This document shows, in pieces, positions 35,708-47,334 of a stretch of DNA of 64,000 nucleotides. Position 1 is the stretch's first letter, and each line of letters starts with the position of its first letter. The position numbers and the translations under genes were made by a program. Under the pieces are notes generated by a model. That model made no database searches, was not told where the DNA came from, and worked only from the letters and a program-made list of their open reading frames with translations. Source of the stretch: Panulirus ornatus (lineage: Eukaryota; Arthropoda; Malacostraca; Decapoda; Palinuridae); contig NC_092281.1 of the NCBI RefSeq assembly GCF_036320965.1, positions 14,924,719 to 14,988,718 on the forward strand. Direction: 5' to 3'.

Positions 35708-35941
35708 GGTTGTGGTGACTGTGATGATGATGATGACGATGATGATGATGATGGTTCTGGTGGTGGTGATGATGATGATGGTGAAGGTGATGATGGAGAC
35801 TGGGATACTGCCAGAGTTAACATCAGCGTTCCAAAAAAAAGGTATGATGTTCCCGCCTGGGAATCATCGGGCCCCACGAGCCTGACGTTCGTGGCTGGCA
35901 AGCTTAAGGAAACCATCAATGAGACGAGAGTGAATCCTTGA
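35420..35941 (+). CDS. Unproven Asp-rich open frame built on a (GAT)n-type repeat
   Basis: ATG-started frame of 173 codons. About 30 residues of mixed composition (with RFKWHKFKTREMWIP) lead into a long poly-Asp tract punctuated four times by EGCGNC or EGCGDC (C-x-x-C), then G-rich DDDGSGGGDDDD, then about 45 residues of ordinary sequence with NISVPKKRYDVPAWESSGPT and a stop. The middle is plainly a compound GAT microsatellite (35508-35800) whose unit includes tgtggtgactgtgatgat. Its frame openness is therefore expected, but both unique flanks are open too. No family recognised. It ends where the 44-bp minisatellite starts. Most likely a chance frame; an exon encoding an acidic low-complexity protein is possible. 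Confidence 0.15.
35508..35800. repeat. Compound (GAT)n repeat with longer embedded units
   Basis: GAT runs are separated by (a/g)aggttgtggtgactgt-type spacers, repeating in blocks of about 40-55 bp. Confidence 0.95.
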
Positions 35942-36220
35942 GACCACAGGACCATCCCTTCATCACCAGTCCTCAGGATGGTTCAGACCACAGGACCATC
36001 CCTTCGTCACCAGTCCTCTGGATGGTTCAGACCACAGGACCATCCCTTCGTCACCAGTCCTCTGGATGGTTCAGACCACAGGACCATCCCTTCATCACCA
36101 GTCCTCAGGATGGTTCAGACCACAGGACCATCCCTTCATCACCAGTCCTCAGGATGGTTTTCGAGGGTGAATCGTTCAGACCACAGGACCATCCCTTCGT
36201 CACCAGTCCTCTGGATGGTT
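35942..36220. repeat. 44-bp minisatellite, 5 + 1 copies
   Basis: Units starting gaccacaggaccatccctt lie at 35942, 35986, 36030, 36074 and 36118. After a short interruption (ttttcgagggtgaatc) a sixth starts at 36178. Variants are atc/gtc and ctcag/ctctg only. Plus frames through it are artefacts. Confidence 0.97.
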
Positions 36221-36439
36221 TTCGTGTAAGTCTAACGACAAACCTGCTTGACTCTTTTTTATGATGTATATTCAACATGTATGAATGAGAGTAAATCGAT
36301 TCATTTAACAGACTGAGACTTTCATAAATCATTCGATTTGAAGTCCCTCAACTAAGATTTCGAACACAAGTCGCATGGTAGCCTGGCATTGAATCTTACA
36401 GAAGCCTTCGACTGACGGTCAGTGCCTAAAAATGGTTAA

Positions 36440-37190
36440 CATTTAACAAGTGATGTGTCACAGGAATCAGTCTTGAGACCAGTTAGTTCTCTCGGTCATA
36501 TATATATCTATGACATTGATAGAAAATAATATGTTGTACAATATCAAAATTCGCATGCGATACTAAACTGGAAATTCCGACTAATCCATAAAATTGAACT
36601 TTTACTGCTGGAAGCTTAACAGACACGTATTGATGGACTTCGCCTCGCCGGCGGCAAAATAATCGTGATATCAGTAGAGTGAAAAGTTTTACAATTCGAC
36701 AAAGGAAAAAAACGAGAGAACAAATTACAGTATGAAATGTTCAGCTACGAAAGACAGATGTGGAATAATACACGTGCAGTAATCTCCAGTGACCTAGAGT
36801 CTAGTAACTAGTGTTTAGAATTAGTGAAATAAATTAAAATATCAACTGTCTATTGGGCTCCAAAAGGCAAGAGCATTCGAATCCAGGTCTGAGAAACTAA
36901 ATCGCACTCCTTCCAATTCACGGGTGCGTCCCGTCCCCCACCTAGTACTGCGTTCATAGTGTTACTTTACATGAAAAAAGAGAGTACAGAGAGTACAGAG
37001 GGGCGGAGAGTTCTAAACAATGGTTCCCAGACTGAGAAACAGTTCTTTTAAAAACCATCCAAAGAACTCAATCATTTAGCTTAGAAAACAGAACGTCAAC
37101 GGGTGATGTGCTTACAGATGTTTCAAACCTATCAGAGGTTTTTGTTTATCTTGATCTAAGCAGCTACAGTATATAGGGCCAGATCTGACT
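36440..37190 (+). mobile_element. Decayed CR1-like reverse transcriptase
   Basis: Plus strand from 36449 reads SDVSQESVLRPV and, in the same frame, HIYIYDIDRK followed by a stop: RT motif B ('SGVPQGSVLGPVLF.IYINDID'). At 36544-36570 comes SKFACDTKLE, motif C ('KFADDTKL') with one catalytic Asp replaced by Cys. Further on, out of frame, ISSDLESSN (36780-36810), CLELVK, and near 37060-37130 L-E-N-R...TGDVLTDVSNLSE, an eroded 'LE.RR.RGDLI..FK'. The order is right for one CR1-type copy. Multiple frameshifts and stops. It is more diverged than the copies at 23313 and 47335. Confidence 0.8.
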
Positions 37191-37218
37191 GATCTCATTC
37201 GTGGGCTAAACGCTTTAC

Positions 37219-37547
37219 CTCAAAAGTAGCTGAGTACGTCTTGTTGAGCAGATCAAAAGTAGCCGAGTACGTCTTGTTGAGCAGATCAAAAGTAGCTGAG
37301 TACGTCTTGTTGAGCAGATCAAAAGTAGCCGAGTACGTCTTGTTGAGCAGATCAAAAGTAGCTGAGTACGTCTTGTTAAGCAGATCAAAAGTAGCAGAGT
37401 ACGTCTTGTTGAGCAGATCAAAAGTAGCAGAGTACGTCTTGTTGAGCAGATCAAAAGTAGCCGAGTACGTCTTGTTGAGCAGATCAAAAGTAGCTGAGTA
37501 CGTCTTGTTGAGCAGATCAAAAGTAGCTGAGTACGTCTTGTTGAACA
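37219..37547. repeat. 33-bp minisatellite, 10 copies
   Basis: Ten units of caaaagtagctgagtacg plus tcttgttgagcagat, differing at one site (agct/agcc/agca) and a rare gag/aag change. The 33-bp period keeps the plus frame (11-residue repeat SRSKVAEYVLL) and the minus frame (LLLICSTRRTQ) open for more than 100 codons on both strands. gtacgt at the unit centre is nearly palindromic. Confidence 0.97.
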
Positions 37548-37859
37548 GTCATCAACATATGCCATGATTAACCAGAGTAACTGCAAGGAATACCACAGAT
37601 ATGTTTAGGGACAGACCTGATAAAGACCTCGGCCCCAAGTTCACGACTGATATCGTTTGCGTCTCATTATTTATATATAAAGTTTACGACTATGTCTCCT
37701 CCAGCCATCTGTCCCATTTTCTATTCTTACGACGCTAACCTTTATATCTTTGGGTCTCTTCCGCTAATATAAACAATGTCTTGAGAGGACTCATTGTTCT
37801 GTTGCGGTTTGCATTCCTTCGACTGATGATTGTGTTGATGATGCGTAAGGCAATAGTGA

Positions 37860-38090
37860 TGATGATACGTTGATGATGATGATGGTTAATGGGGGGGATA
37901 GTGATGATGATGTTAATGGGGGGGGATAGTGATGATGATGATGGTTAATGGGGGGGGGATAGTGATGATGATGATGTTTACGGTGATGATAGTTAAGGTG
38001 ATGATGGCGATACTGATGCTGACACTGATGATACATATGGTGATGGCAATGATGGTTGACGTGATGATGATAATGATGATGGTTACGACA
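37860..38090. repeat. (GAT)n-rich compound repeat with ttaatgggggg units
   Basis: Three copies of ggttaatgggggggatagtg separated by GAT triplets (37884-37985), then more eroded gatgatgg words. The three poly-G runs differ in length (7-9). Confidence 0.88.
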
Positions 38091-38246
38091 AAGTACATAA
38101 TAACAACACGGTACAAGATAACCATACGTTGATATTAATAACAGTAACGATACTGGTGATTTACTGATGGCGTGACACTAATCAAATGTAAATATGTTTC
38201 ATTCACTATGTAATAGATACTTTCGTAATTTCTATGAGTACCTCCC

Positions 38247-38249
<3 letters not shown>

Positions 38250-38315
<66 letters not shown>
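38250..38315. repeat. (CT)n microsatellite
   Basis: About 66 bp of uninterrupted CT. Confidence 0.98.
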
Positions 38316-38316
<1 letters not shown>

Positions 38317-39802
38317 ACCAACCACTGTGTCTTCCCCTGAGTATATATATAGATGGTACATCTAACCTATCATTTTAATATCATGGTACGTTAGTATGAC
38401 AGAACACAACTGAGGTCGTGGTATTAACCGGTAAAACATTTCATGAAAAATACATTACTTTTCAGTGAATGAGAATATCATTCCGTGATACGATTATACG
38501 AATCGCCATAATAGCATAATTCTTTACTGCAAAAAAAAAACACACAAAAAAAAGATTATTCAATTAATTCTTTCTCTTAAAATCACAACGTATTCCTGAA
38601 ATCAATGGCAGAATTATTTATCCTAGCTCTGCGCTGCAGTGGAATGTATCGGGGATACGATAGAAAGAAAAAGAAAATCGGGGGGCCTGATTATTCAGTT
38701 ATACACGTTTATAAGTAACACTACAATGCCTGCAAGTGATTTCTCACGTATTCTACAACTCGAGTCTTATAACTGTTAACACTTCCCAAGATTACTGAAC
38801 TCAACAAAGTCTTACATCCTTGCTTTTCTTGGCATTCACCTGGCAATGCGTTCATGTCGGTTCCTTCGTATTGTCCGTCATTCTGTCTACCAACGCTTAC
38901 CTCATAAGTCCTGTGTTACTTGCCCTCAGCCTCGGATCACTCTTACACTCCGGTGAAAGTTCATAACAAACTGTCTCGCTGCCAAGTCTACATGACCCAT
39001 GATGAAGACTCCAGCCACGGGACAACGGCCCTCATATCTGTTAGGCCATAAAAGAATGAAAGAAAAGAAGATAACTCTGCGAATTCTTGAGGGAGAGAGG
39101 AAAAACCTGTTTCAAAAAAGGGGGTAAGATGTAGACACGAACGTGATTTATACCGAAAAAAAAAAAAATATGAGGGTAAGAAAAATGAACCAAGGGCGTG
39201 GGAAGGGGGAAAAAAAAAGAGGATAGATGCAAGGTGTGTTGTGTAGAGAGGAGATAGATACTGAGACGTTAATAAGAAAGCACAGCTGTGGCAAACCTGA
39301 CACGGAGGGTGTAAGATGGCCCCGAGCACCATCACTTTAAACACTCGTTAAGTCTGGAAAGTGGCACCTCCCTCCCTGGCCGGTCCCCTGCTACCCGTTG
39401 CATACTCCCTGTGTACACCTGGGTGGGTGGGTGTCTTAAACGTTTGGGTAAGCGATGATCTCGACGTATCACCTGTGTTCCATTTCATACTGGCTCATAG
39501 ACACTTAACACTTTTATGACCCAACAACTACAGCCTATCAAGACATCAAACCATCACAGCTTTAAGACGAGACGCACAATAACTTACAATACACTTTCTA
39601 TTCCTGTCTGGCTCATGACATTTATGTCCTCCCGCCTGCTCGGATGTGGTCATGAGTCCACAACTTTCAACACATCATAAAGACAATACATATAATCAGA
39701 GATATCTTAATCTGTACTGAGAACGGTATGTGCAACGTAAATGAAAACATTCTTAAACAAATGCTCTTGATTTTCCTTATAACTACTTTTCTTTGGCGAA
39801 GG
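38316..39802. other. AT-rich unassigned sequence, no gene seen
   Basis: A runs at about 38530 and 39160. A 118-codon minus frame (38988-39344) is Phe/Ser-rich because of A-rich plus-strand runs. Nothing recognised. Confidence 0.5.

Positions 39803-39803
<1 letters not shown>

Positions 39804-39889
<86 letters not shown>
39804..39889. repeat. (TA)n microsatellite
   Basis: About 86 bp of uninterrupted TA. Confidence 0.98.
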
Positions 39890-39890
<1 letters not shown>

Positions 39891-39906
39891 AATCTTATAA
39901 CCGTTG

Positions 39907-40371
39907 ATGTTTCTAGTGCATACTGAAAACAAACAACAACCTCAAGAGAGCACAGTGCGGGTCTTGCCGGAAGCGTCCATTATAACTTTAAAACCTGCAG
40001 TGGATAACCAGAATCTCTTCCGCAACAGTGTCGGCCAACCCCGTGCCCGGGAGGAGAACACCTGCCTCCTGGAACTCTTTAAAGTAACATGGGTCACGAC
40101 CTGCACACCACCACACTATACACATTCCAAGAGGCGTTGCTGGAGGTGGTGGTGGTGGTGGCGCGGTGTTTGGGGGTTGAGGGTGAGTGACGGGAGTAGG
40201 AACCCCTTCAGAACATTACTGACAGGACGGTACGGATGGGTGGCCTCCTCGTCCGTGGTGACACTGCCGCCAGGTAAGTCGAGGGTGTCACAAGGGAGAT
40301 TGTTCCTCTTCAAGGTCTCTTCCTACTGCTCTCTAGTGGTTTCTCCTCTGGCCCTACCACACAGCCCTTAG
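39907..40371 (+). other. Unrecognised 154-codon frame containing a perfect splice donor
   Basis: From ATG 39907 the frame reads 122 codons of mostly ordinary composition (with a ggtggt-derived WRWWWWW patch) to CAG|GTAAGT at 40271-40279, a perfect 5' splice consensus, then continues 32 more codons. This would suit an exon ending at 40273. No domain recognised, no acceptor-side partner found, and the frame length is within chance. Low confidence. Confidence 0.15.
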
Positions 40372-40446
40372 TCTGCCCTCAGTTCTCATGCCTTACACCG
40401 TCTCCAACATAACCACCTACTCCCATTTCCCCCGAACCCCCGACCC

Positions 40447-40448
<2 letters not shown>

Positions 40449-40499
<51 letters not shown>
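40449..40499. repeat. (AC)n microsatellite
   Basis: About 50 bp of uninterrupted CA/AC. Confidence 0.98.
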
Positions 40500-40502
<3 letters not shown>

Positions 40503-41307
40503 CCTCGGATTCTGACTGTTTGTGACTTTGTCCTCCTCTCCCTCACACCTCTTCCACCTCTGACCTCTTAAGGGCAGACTGGCGAGCCCCTCAGAGCTCC
40601 TGAAGATACAAGACACAAGCTTCCCCACACTCCTCTCTAAGGGTCAGTGCTATGCTCCTTTCCTGCTCACCTCCTGCCATTGGCGCCTATGCAAGAACAA
40701 CACTCAACCTTTGCCCCAAACGACTCCATCTCACGGCGCAACACTCCTCACCCACACCCTCGCCACTAACCCTTCGAACGACTCACGACTTCCTTTAAAG
40801 CTCCTGACGGCGACATCTGCAGATCCTTGCTCACCCTCAGTGGTGGCCAAGGTCCAAAAACCGGTACATCCGGCAGACGAGAGTCACCCGAGAGTCGGCC
40901 GGAGTTATGGATGATTCACCTTCCGCGTCACGTCCCCGTGTCAGAAAACTTGCCATAACTTCTCCGACTTGAAAAGAGCTCCTGATGGCCTTTGTGGGAA
41001 TAAATCAAAGCAGGTCGTGACACGCGGGAGGCATCAGGCCGACCCATTCCTCACGTTCCGTAAGACCCATTCAGGGCGTCAATCCTCCCGCGGGAGCTAC
41101 TTGTGGTTCCTCCTCATGTCAAACCTACCGTTGAAACGACAACACTGATGCACCTCTAACATCTGTCACAAAGTCCGAAAACGGACAGAAGCTAGAGTTC
41201 GAGGGGGCGCAGAGTTTGGCAGTTGGAGCCATTCGTAGAGGCTAAGATGGTGAGGGAACGACAACTCTCTCCCTGTCAAACCCCAGAGAGTAGATCTTGC
41301 CACAAGT
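40500..41307. other. Unassigned sequence, no gene seen
   Basis: Mixed composition, short frames only, no repeat. Confidence 0.5.
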
Positions 41308-41354
<47 letters not shown>

Positions 41355-41365
41355 TGTGTGTGTGT
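41308..41365. repeat. (GT)n microsatellite at the 3' end of a LINE fragment
   Basis: About 58 bp of GT with two tatg interruptions, followed at once by the CR1-like 3' UTR remnant. Confidence 0.96.
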
Positions 41366-41425
41366 AAAATCACCTATCCGCAGTGTGTGGGGAGAGAGTG
41401 TTACATTCGTAGGGCCCCGTCTTTT
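41366..41425 (-). mobile_element. CR1-like LINE 3'-UTR remnant
   Basis: The plus strand after the GT tract reads taaaatcacctatcc, ggggagagagtgttaca, then tcgtagggccccgtc and ttttgaa. This aligns piece by piece with 26922-26990 (taattacagtacctat, cggggagggagttttata, ctcgtggggcggccc, tcttgaa) and with 47340-47395. It is therefore the last ~60 bp of the same element, minus-oriented, again with the (AC)n tail at its 3' end. No coding part remains. Confidence 0.7.
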
Positions 41426-41442
41426 GAATACATACATAATCT

Positions 41443-41468
41443 ATACACACACACACACACACACACAT
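41443..41468. repeat. Short (AC)n tract
   Basis: About 26 bp of AC. Confidence 0.93.
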
Positions 41469-41696
41469 GTTATGAAGTCTACATGCCGTACAGTCACAAC
41501 CATATATTCACCCCACAACCACAACAACACAGGATAAGTTGTAGCAACGCAGGCCGTCTGTCAGTGGACCTGCCCATGTGAGCACTGCCACCCTCCAGTG
41601 GGTTTAACCTGACAAGCACGTGATCTGCATGATGCCATGATCGGTGCTCTGTGCTGACCTTCCCACGTACACACACACACAGACGGTTGCACAAAA

Positions 41697-42463
<767 letters not shown>

Positions 42464-42618
42464 ATTATCAATAATAATAACAATAATAATAATAAATACC
42501 ACTACTACTACTACTGTCACTATCATAACTATTATCATTATTATTATTATTATTATCATCATTATTATTATTATTATTATCATTATTATTATTACTATTA
42601 TTATTATTATCATTATTA

Positions 42619-42664
<46 letters not shown>

Positions 42665-42702
42665 CATTATTATTATTACTATTATTATTATTATCATTAT
42701 TA

Positions 42703-42748
<46 letters not shown>

Positions 42749-42782
42749 CATTATTATTATTATTATTATTATTATCATTATT

Positions 42783-42816
<34 letters not shown>
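42464..42816. repeat. Long (ATT)n microsatellite, left part
   Basis: About 350 bp of ATT/TTA triplets with scattered ATC, ACT and (AAT) interruptions, the longest microsatellite in the window. It is split by the short poly-A-tailed element; a purer (ATT)n continues at 43057-43112. Confidence 0.97.
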
Positions 42817-42817
<1 letters not shown>

Positions 42818-43055
42818 TTTTTTTTTTTCAAACTATTCGCCATTTCCCGCGTTAGCGAGGTAGCGTTAAGAACAGAAAGCTGGGCCATTGAGGGAATATC
42901 CTCACCTGGCCCCCTTCTCTGTTCCTTCTTTTGGAAAATTAAAAAAATTGAGAGGGGAGGATTTCCAGCCCCCCGCTCCCTTCCCTTTTAGTCGCCTTCT
43001 ACGACACGCAGGGAATACGTGGGAAGTATTCTTTCTCCCCTATCCCCAGGGATAA
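42817..43055 (-). mobile_element. Short interspersed element, copy 1 (non-autonomous LINE derivative suspected)
   Basis: About 239 bp with a T12 run at its plus-strand left end, i.e. a poly-A tail when read on the minus strand. It shares with copy 2 (45212-45475) a 105-bp half that is identical (42950-43054) and a ~106-bp half with 9 mismatches (42829-42934), joined by an A-rich linker. The minus-strand 5' end begins TTATCCCTGGGGATAGGGG (inverted repeat TATCCC/GGGATA), and a second inverted repeat GAATAC/GTATTC follows. On the plus strand TAGCGAGGTAGCG (42853-42865) looks like a Pol III box A, but no box B is evident, and orientation by the tail argues against it. No open frame. From memory it resembles a very abundant decapod repeat. 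It sits inside (ATT)n. Confidence 0.88.
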
Positions 43056-43056
43056 A

Positions 43057-43112
<56 letters not shown>
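43057..43112. repeat. (ATT)n microsatellite, right part
   Basis: About 55 bp of nearly pure ATT starting directly at the end of the short element. Confidence 0.97.
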
Positions 43113-43823
43113 CATTATAATCAATAATAATAACCTATCCATCGTGAGGTCAATACAAAGCACATCTTTTCACTGTCCTGGTTCTCTGAGTCGGTCAGTT
43201 ATCTTTCGAACACATCTTGTTTCACAAAGAGGAGGTACTTAAGAACAACAGTATGTGTGCAGCCTCCAGCCCAGACATGTATTGTTCATCCATCACTCTT
43301 CATTAACTCTGTTCCCATCTCCCTGGGATGGATCGAGTGCATATTCATGACGCATCTTTTGTGGGAATTAATCTTGCAGGAGGGAGGTTCCCAACCCTAG
43401 CAGGCAGATTAAAGGTAGGGATAGCAATTTCCCCGAGGCAGCTCTGCTACCCTTTATAATCTAAATTTTGCTAAAGGTCCTAAACAACGAAGGCAAACGG
43501 CGGGTCAGGTACTCCCGGCTAATCTAGTCCCCTCCAGCGTTTATGACTGATCTATGTATACAAGGAGACCCCCGAGGAAGCGCCCTTGATGGCAACCGGT
43601 TGACAAAAAACTGGTTTGCGTCAGGTCTAGATGGTAATCAAGTGCGGGAGAAGTGATGGATACATCAGCATGATAACAGTGATTTACAGTGATAGAGGAT
43701 AATGTTCAGTTAGGTGGTAGCGGTGAGGGATGGACATCGTACGACTCGAGACTTGAAATTAAATATCGACCCCGGGGTATCGTGGAGCGGTGCTGGCCAG
43801 GATGGTTCCAGAGCCGAGGGGCT

Positions 43824-43825
<2 letters not shown>
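43113..43825. other. Unassigned sequence, no gene seen
   Basis: No tandem repeat or recognisable frame. Confidence 0.5.

Positions 43826-43910
<85 letters not shown>
43826..43910. repeat. (GA)n microsatellite
   Basis: About 85 bp of uninterrupted GA. Confidence 0.98.
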
Positions 43911-43914
<4 letters not shown>

Positions 43915-44612
43915 GCTACGATGTGAGAGATACACGTGTTCGAAAGCAAAAACAAAGAAAAAAATATTTTCAACCTCTTAGGTATGTTGGTGTGGCCTTT
44001 GACCTCAGCGTAAAGGGTCATGTTTAAAAGGCCAGATCATGTTAAAAAGGCCAGATCATCACATCCAAGGGTCGTACCGTCGTGGTGCTCCAGAGGTGAA
44101 CGTTGATAAGATGTATTTCTCTATCTTTTTATGTGAAGTGGGATCAAACCTCTGTACGGTAAGGTTTCCGTAATCTTGTAAGATGTCTATTCTATGAACA
44201 TGACAAATCGTTCGTAGCAGATTCATCCCACTGGGAATTCGGCTTCGGTAGGTACGAGTTGAGTGGAGGGTGAGACAAAGAGACTTCTGCCATCAGTGTA
44301 ATGCTCTAATTACTGGCGCTTTGCCGGCAAAATAGAGCGAGGTTATGGAGTGCTCTGGGGAATGCAATAAACCTGGTGCAGGTAAACCGGCCAGTGATCT
44401 GTGGAGCCACTCGCCCCATCTGTCACGAGGGCATGACGGCCGCACTGCATTCCTCATATACTTTTTTCTGGCAACTGTTTACCAGAATTTCAGGAAAAGT
44501 GTGTGGTTCTCTACGACTCAATGAAATATTACAGCACACAGCAAATGTGTTCGTCATGTACTGATGCATCTGGCTTCTTAAAAGAACATCGTTTTACGAT
44601 TATTTGAAAAAT

Positions 44613-44615
<3 letters not shown>
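43911..44615. other. Unassigned sequence with a 17-bp duplication
   Basis: aaaaggccagatcatgtt is nearly duplicated in tandem at 44027-44060. Otherwise nothing recognised. Confidence 0.45.

Positions 44616-44695
<80 letters not shown>
44616..44695. repeat. (GA)n microsatellite
   Basis: About 80 bp of uninterrupted GA. Confidence 0.98.
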
Positions 44696-44699
<4 letters not shown>

Positions 44700-45105
44700 A
44701 CAGAGTGCATCCACTACGTCCAGGACCGAGCAATGAAGTGTTGTTCCAGAATGCGACCATAATCGTAGACACTCAAGTCGTCTGGAAAGAATCTAAACTA
44801 CGCTTACTTAATGCACGTTATGTCATTGACACAGACAAAGAAGACCAAAGGGTTTTGGGCACCTCTATAAACAAGTTACATCTAAAAACGCATGACTGAC
44901 AGATGAACTGCTTCCGTTTTCTAAGAAAGTTATCACAGACCAATTCGGGTTGTACAGAATGTTGTGATTAACGCCATCGCACGTCTGAGAGACCCAGGAA
45001 GACAACGGGAACGAGTCTTTGGTGATATCCTGTGACTTACAGACGTAGTCAGTGAAGCTGCAATGCAGTGCCAGTGATCCTTCTTCCTAAACCCATGACA
45101 AGAGC

Positions 45106-45108
<3 letters not shown>
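44696..45108 (+). other. Unrecognised 64-codon frame
   Basis: The plus frame 44705-44899 has ordinary composition (VVWKESKLRLLNARYVIDTD, then KEDQRVLGTSINKLHLKTHD). A shifted frame after it carries SQTNSGCTECC. It reads more like protein than most frames here, so a decayed gene or element piece is possible, but I cannot name a family. Confidence 0.25.
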
Positions 45109-45192
<84 letters not shown>

Positions 45193-45195
45193 ATA

Positions 45196-45211
<16 letters not shown>
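45109..45211. repeat. Compound (GT)n-(AT)n microsatellite
   Basis: About 82 bp of GT followed by about 20 bp of AT. The AT end touches the poly-T end of short element copy 2. Confidence 0.98.
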
Positions 45212-45584
<373 letters not shown>

Positions 45585-45840
45585 TACACACTTATATACA
45601 TACACGTCCACACACGCACATATACATACATACCTATACATCTCAACGTATACATATATATATATACACACACACAGACATACACATATATATACACATG
45701 TACATAATTCATACTACCTGCCCTTATTCATTCCCGTCGCTACCCCGCCACCCATGAAAATGACAACCCCCTCTCCCCGCATGTGCGCGAGGTAGCGCTA
45801 GGAAAGGACATAAAAGGCCACATTCGTTCACACTCATCTG
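45585..45840 (-). mobile_element. Probable LINE 3'-UTR fragment (RTE-like decapod repeat)
   Basis: About 250 bp of alternating tacata/cacaca-rich sequence, then gctaccccgccacccatgaa, then the 11-bp motif GCGAGGTAGCG (45787-45797), then aaaggccacattcgttcaca. I recognise this order from memory as part of a long, very common decapod LINE whose ends resemble the short element next to it; that memory needs a database check. Seen directly: the same 11-bp motif in the same orientation in both short-element copies (42855-42865 and 45260-45270). No coding part is present, and the fragment is truncated on its right side. Confidence 0.6.
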
Positions 45841-46037
45841 GTGAGTAAGGCAGGCAGTTCTTGGACAGACACTTAACATTCAGCAAGTGGTCTGCCAAGC
45901 AGGCGACCGTACCAGGCCCTGGGGAGACCAACTGGTCTGAGAGAGAGCAAATGGTCTGGGGACACAGTCTCCAGGTTTAAGGTTATAGCCTCCTGCCATC
46001 AAGCATATCTACTTTAACTGCCATATTTACATTCGAC

Positions 46038-46098
<61 letters not shown>

Positions 46099-47334
46099 TG
46101 GTTTATCAGTTCTTTACACAAACATTTCTCCATTGAGAAAATGTTGGTCTTTGCGATATTAAAGTTTCTTTGATAACACGGTGGCTCCACATCCTGCACT
46201 GGCCTGCGTCAAAAGCCTTATACGACTCTCTATCAGCATTATGATGTTTTAGTAATGAAGGAACGTACAAGCCGACATGTACACACAAAACCGCAGCTCT
46301 TCGTTTCCCGGTATAGAGACGAGAGGAGAGGCCGTTGGCCCCAAGCTTCGCACACCACCTCCCCACCCGTCTCTCCTCCACAACACCACACCAGTTCCTC
46401 AGCTGACAACACTTGGCAGACAGCACCTTATGCTTCATCTCGGTTCTCGAGGACAAGCTATCGGTCTCGCTCGCCGACCATATCTTACGAAAGTGAGCTT
46501 CCGTAACACCAACTCTGCTTCCCTCACGTGACCATATCCCTCTGGCATGCGACTGGTCAACCACAGGTTCAAGAGCAGACCTGACTCGAATAAAGAGAAT
46601 TGACTGCCTCAAGCTCATCCCTCACACATACAAGCATCAACCTCAAGTCCTACAGCAAACAGCCTCCCGGCATGTGTGTTCACCTCCGCCCACCTCGGGT
46701 CACTCCCGTCGCAGGATGACCAACCTCAGGTTCAACGGTGATCCTTCCTCTGTCACACATGGTGCCCAGTATGTCTCACGGTCCCCTGCAGTAACTCATC
46801 CTGGGCTTTAAAGTAAACCTTCCCATGTTTAGCCGTGAGGTTCTTCTACCTTCATCCCGCTCGCCTGCCTCACACAATCACCAACCTCAGGTGCTGGACT
46901 TGAACCCTCCGCATATCTGCTGGTAAATCTACACATATTATTATACAATCTTTGCGTGACGTCACACGATATATGATATTCATCATGTCCGCCATATCTT
47001 CTTTATATCTTCAGTGATGCCAGGCATTTCTCAAGTTGTATATCACACTTTCTTCTAACCCGTTATCCCCCAAATCTACCTAATCATAGGTTCTTATAAA
47101 TAGAAACTCTTATCTCACTTCTGTATTGCCACTTTACCTCCACGCCACGATATATACCCGCTCATCTTTGCATTATGTTTCTCATTCATCAAAATTCCAG
47201 TAACATTATGAGTTAAGCCGGACTCTCCTCCTAAATTCTCGACACCGTTATGTTTCCTATCTCGACTCGCCATCTGACGAGAGATATATGGTAAGTACAC
47301 GTTACCAGTGTTTATATTTAGCTATTCACAATCA
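45841..47334. other. Unassigned sequence; one 170-codon minus frame
   Basis: (AC)n lies at 46039-46092. The minus frame 46618-46106 is 170 codons with ordinary composition (starts MSLRQSILFIRVRSALEPVV) and no repeat bias. No motif recognised. By rough count one or two chance frames of this length are expected in 64 kb, so I do not call it a gene. Confidence 0.3.
46039..46092. repeat. (AC)n microsatellite
   Basis: About 54 bp of uninterrupted AC. Confidence 0.98.

Noticed and set aside
42853..42865. Pol III box A-like TAGCGAGGTAGCG suggesting a tRNA-derived SINE
   Set aside because: The poly-A tail puts the element on the other strand, and no box B is visible, so a tRNA origin is not supported.
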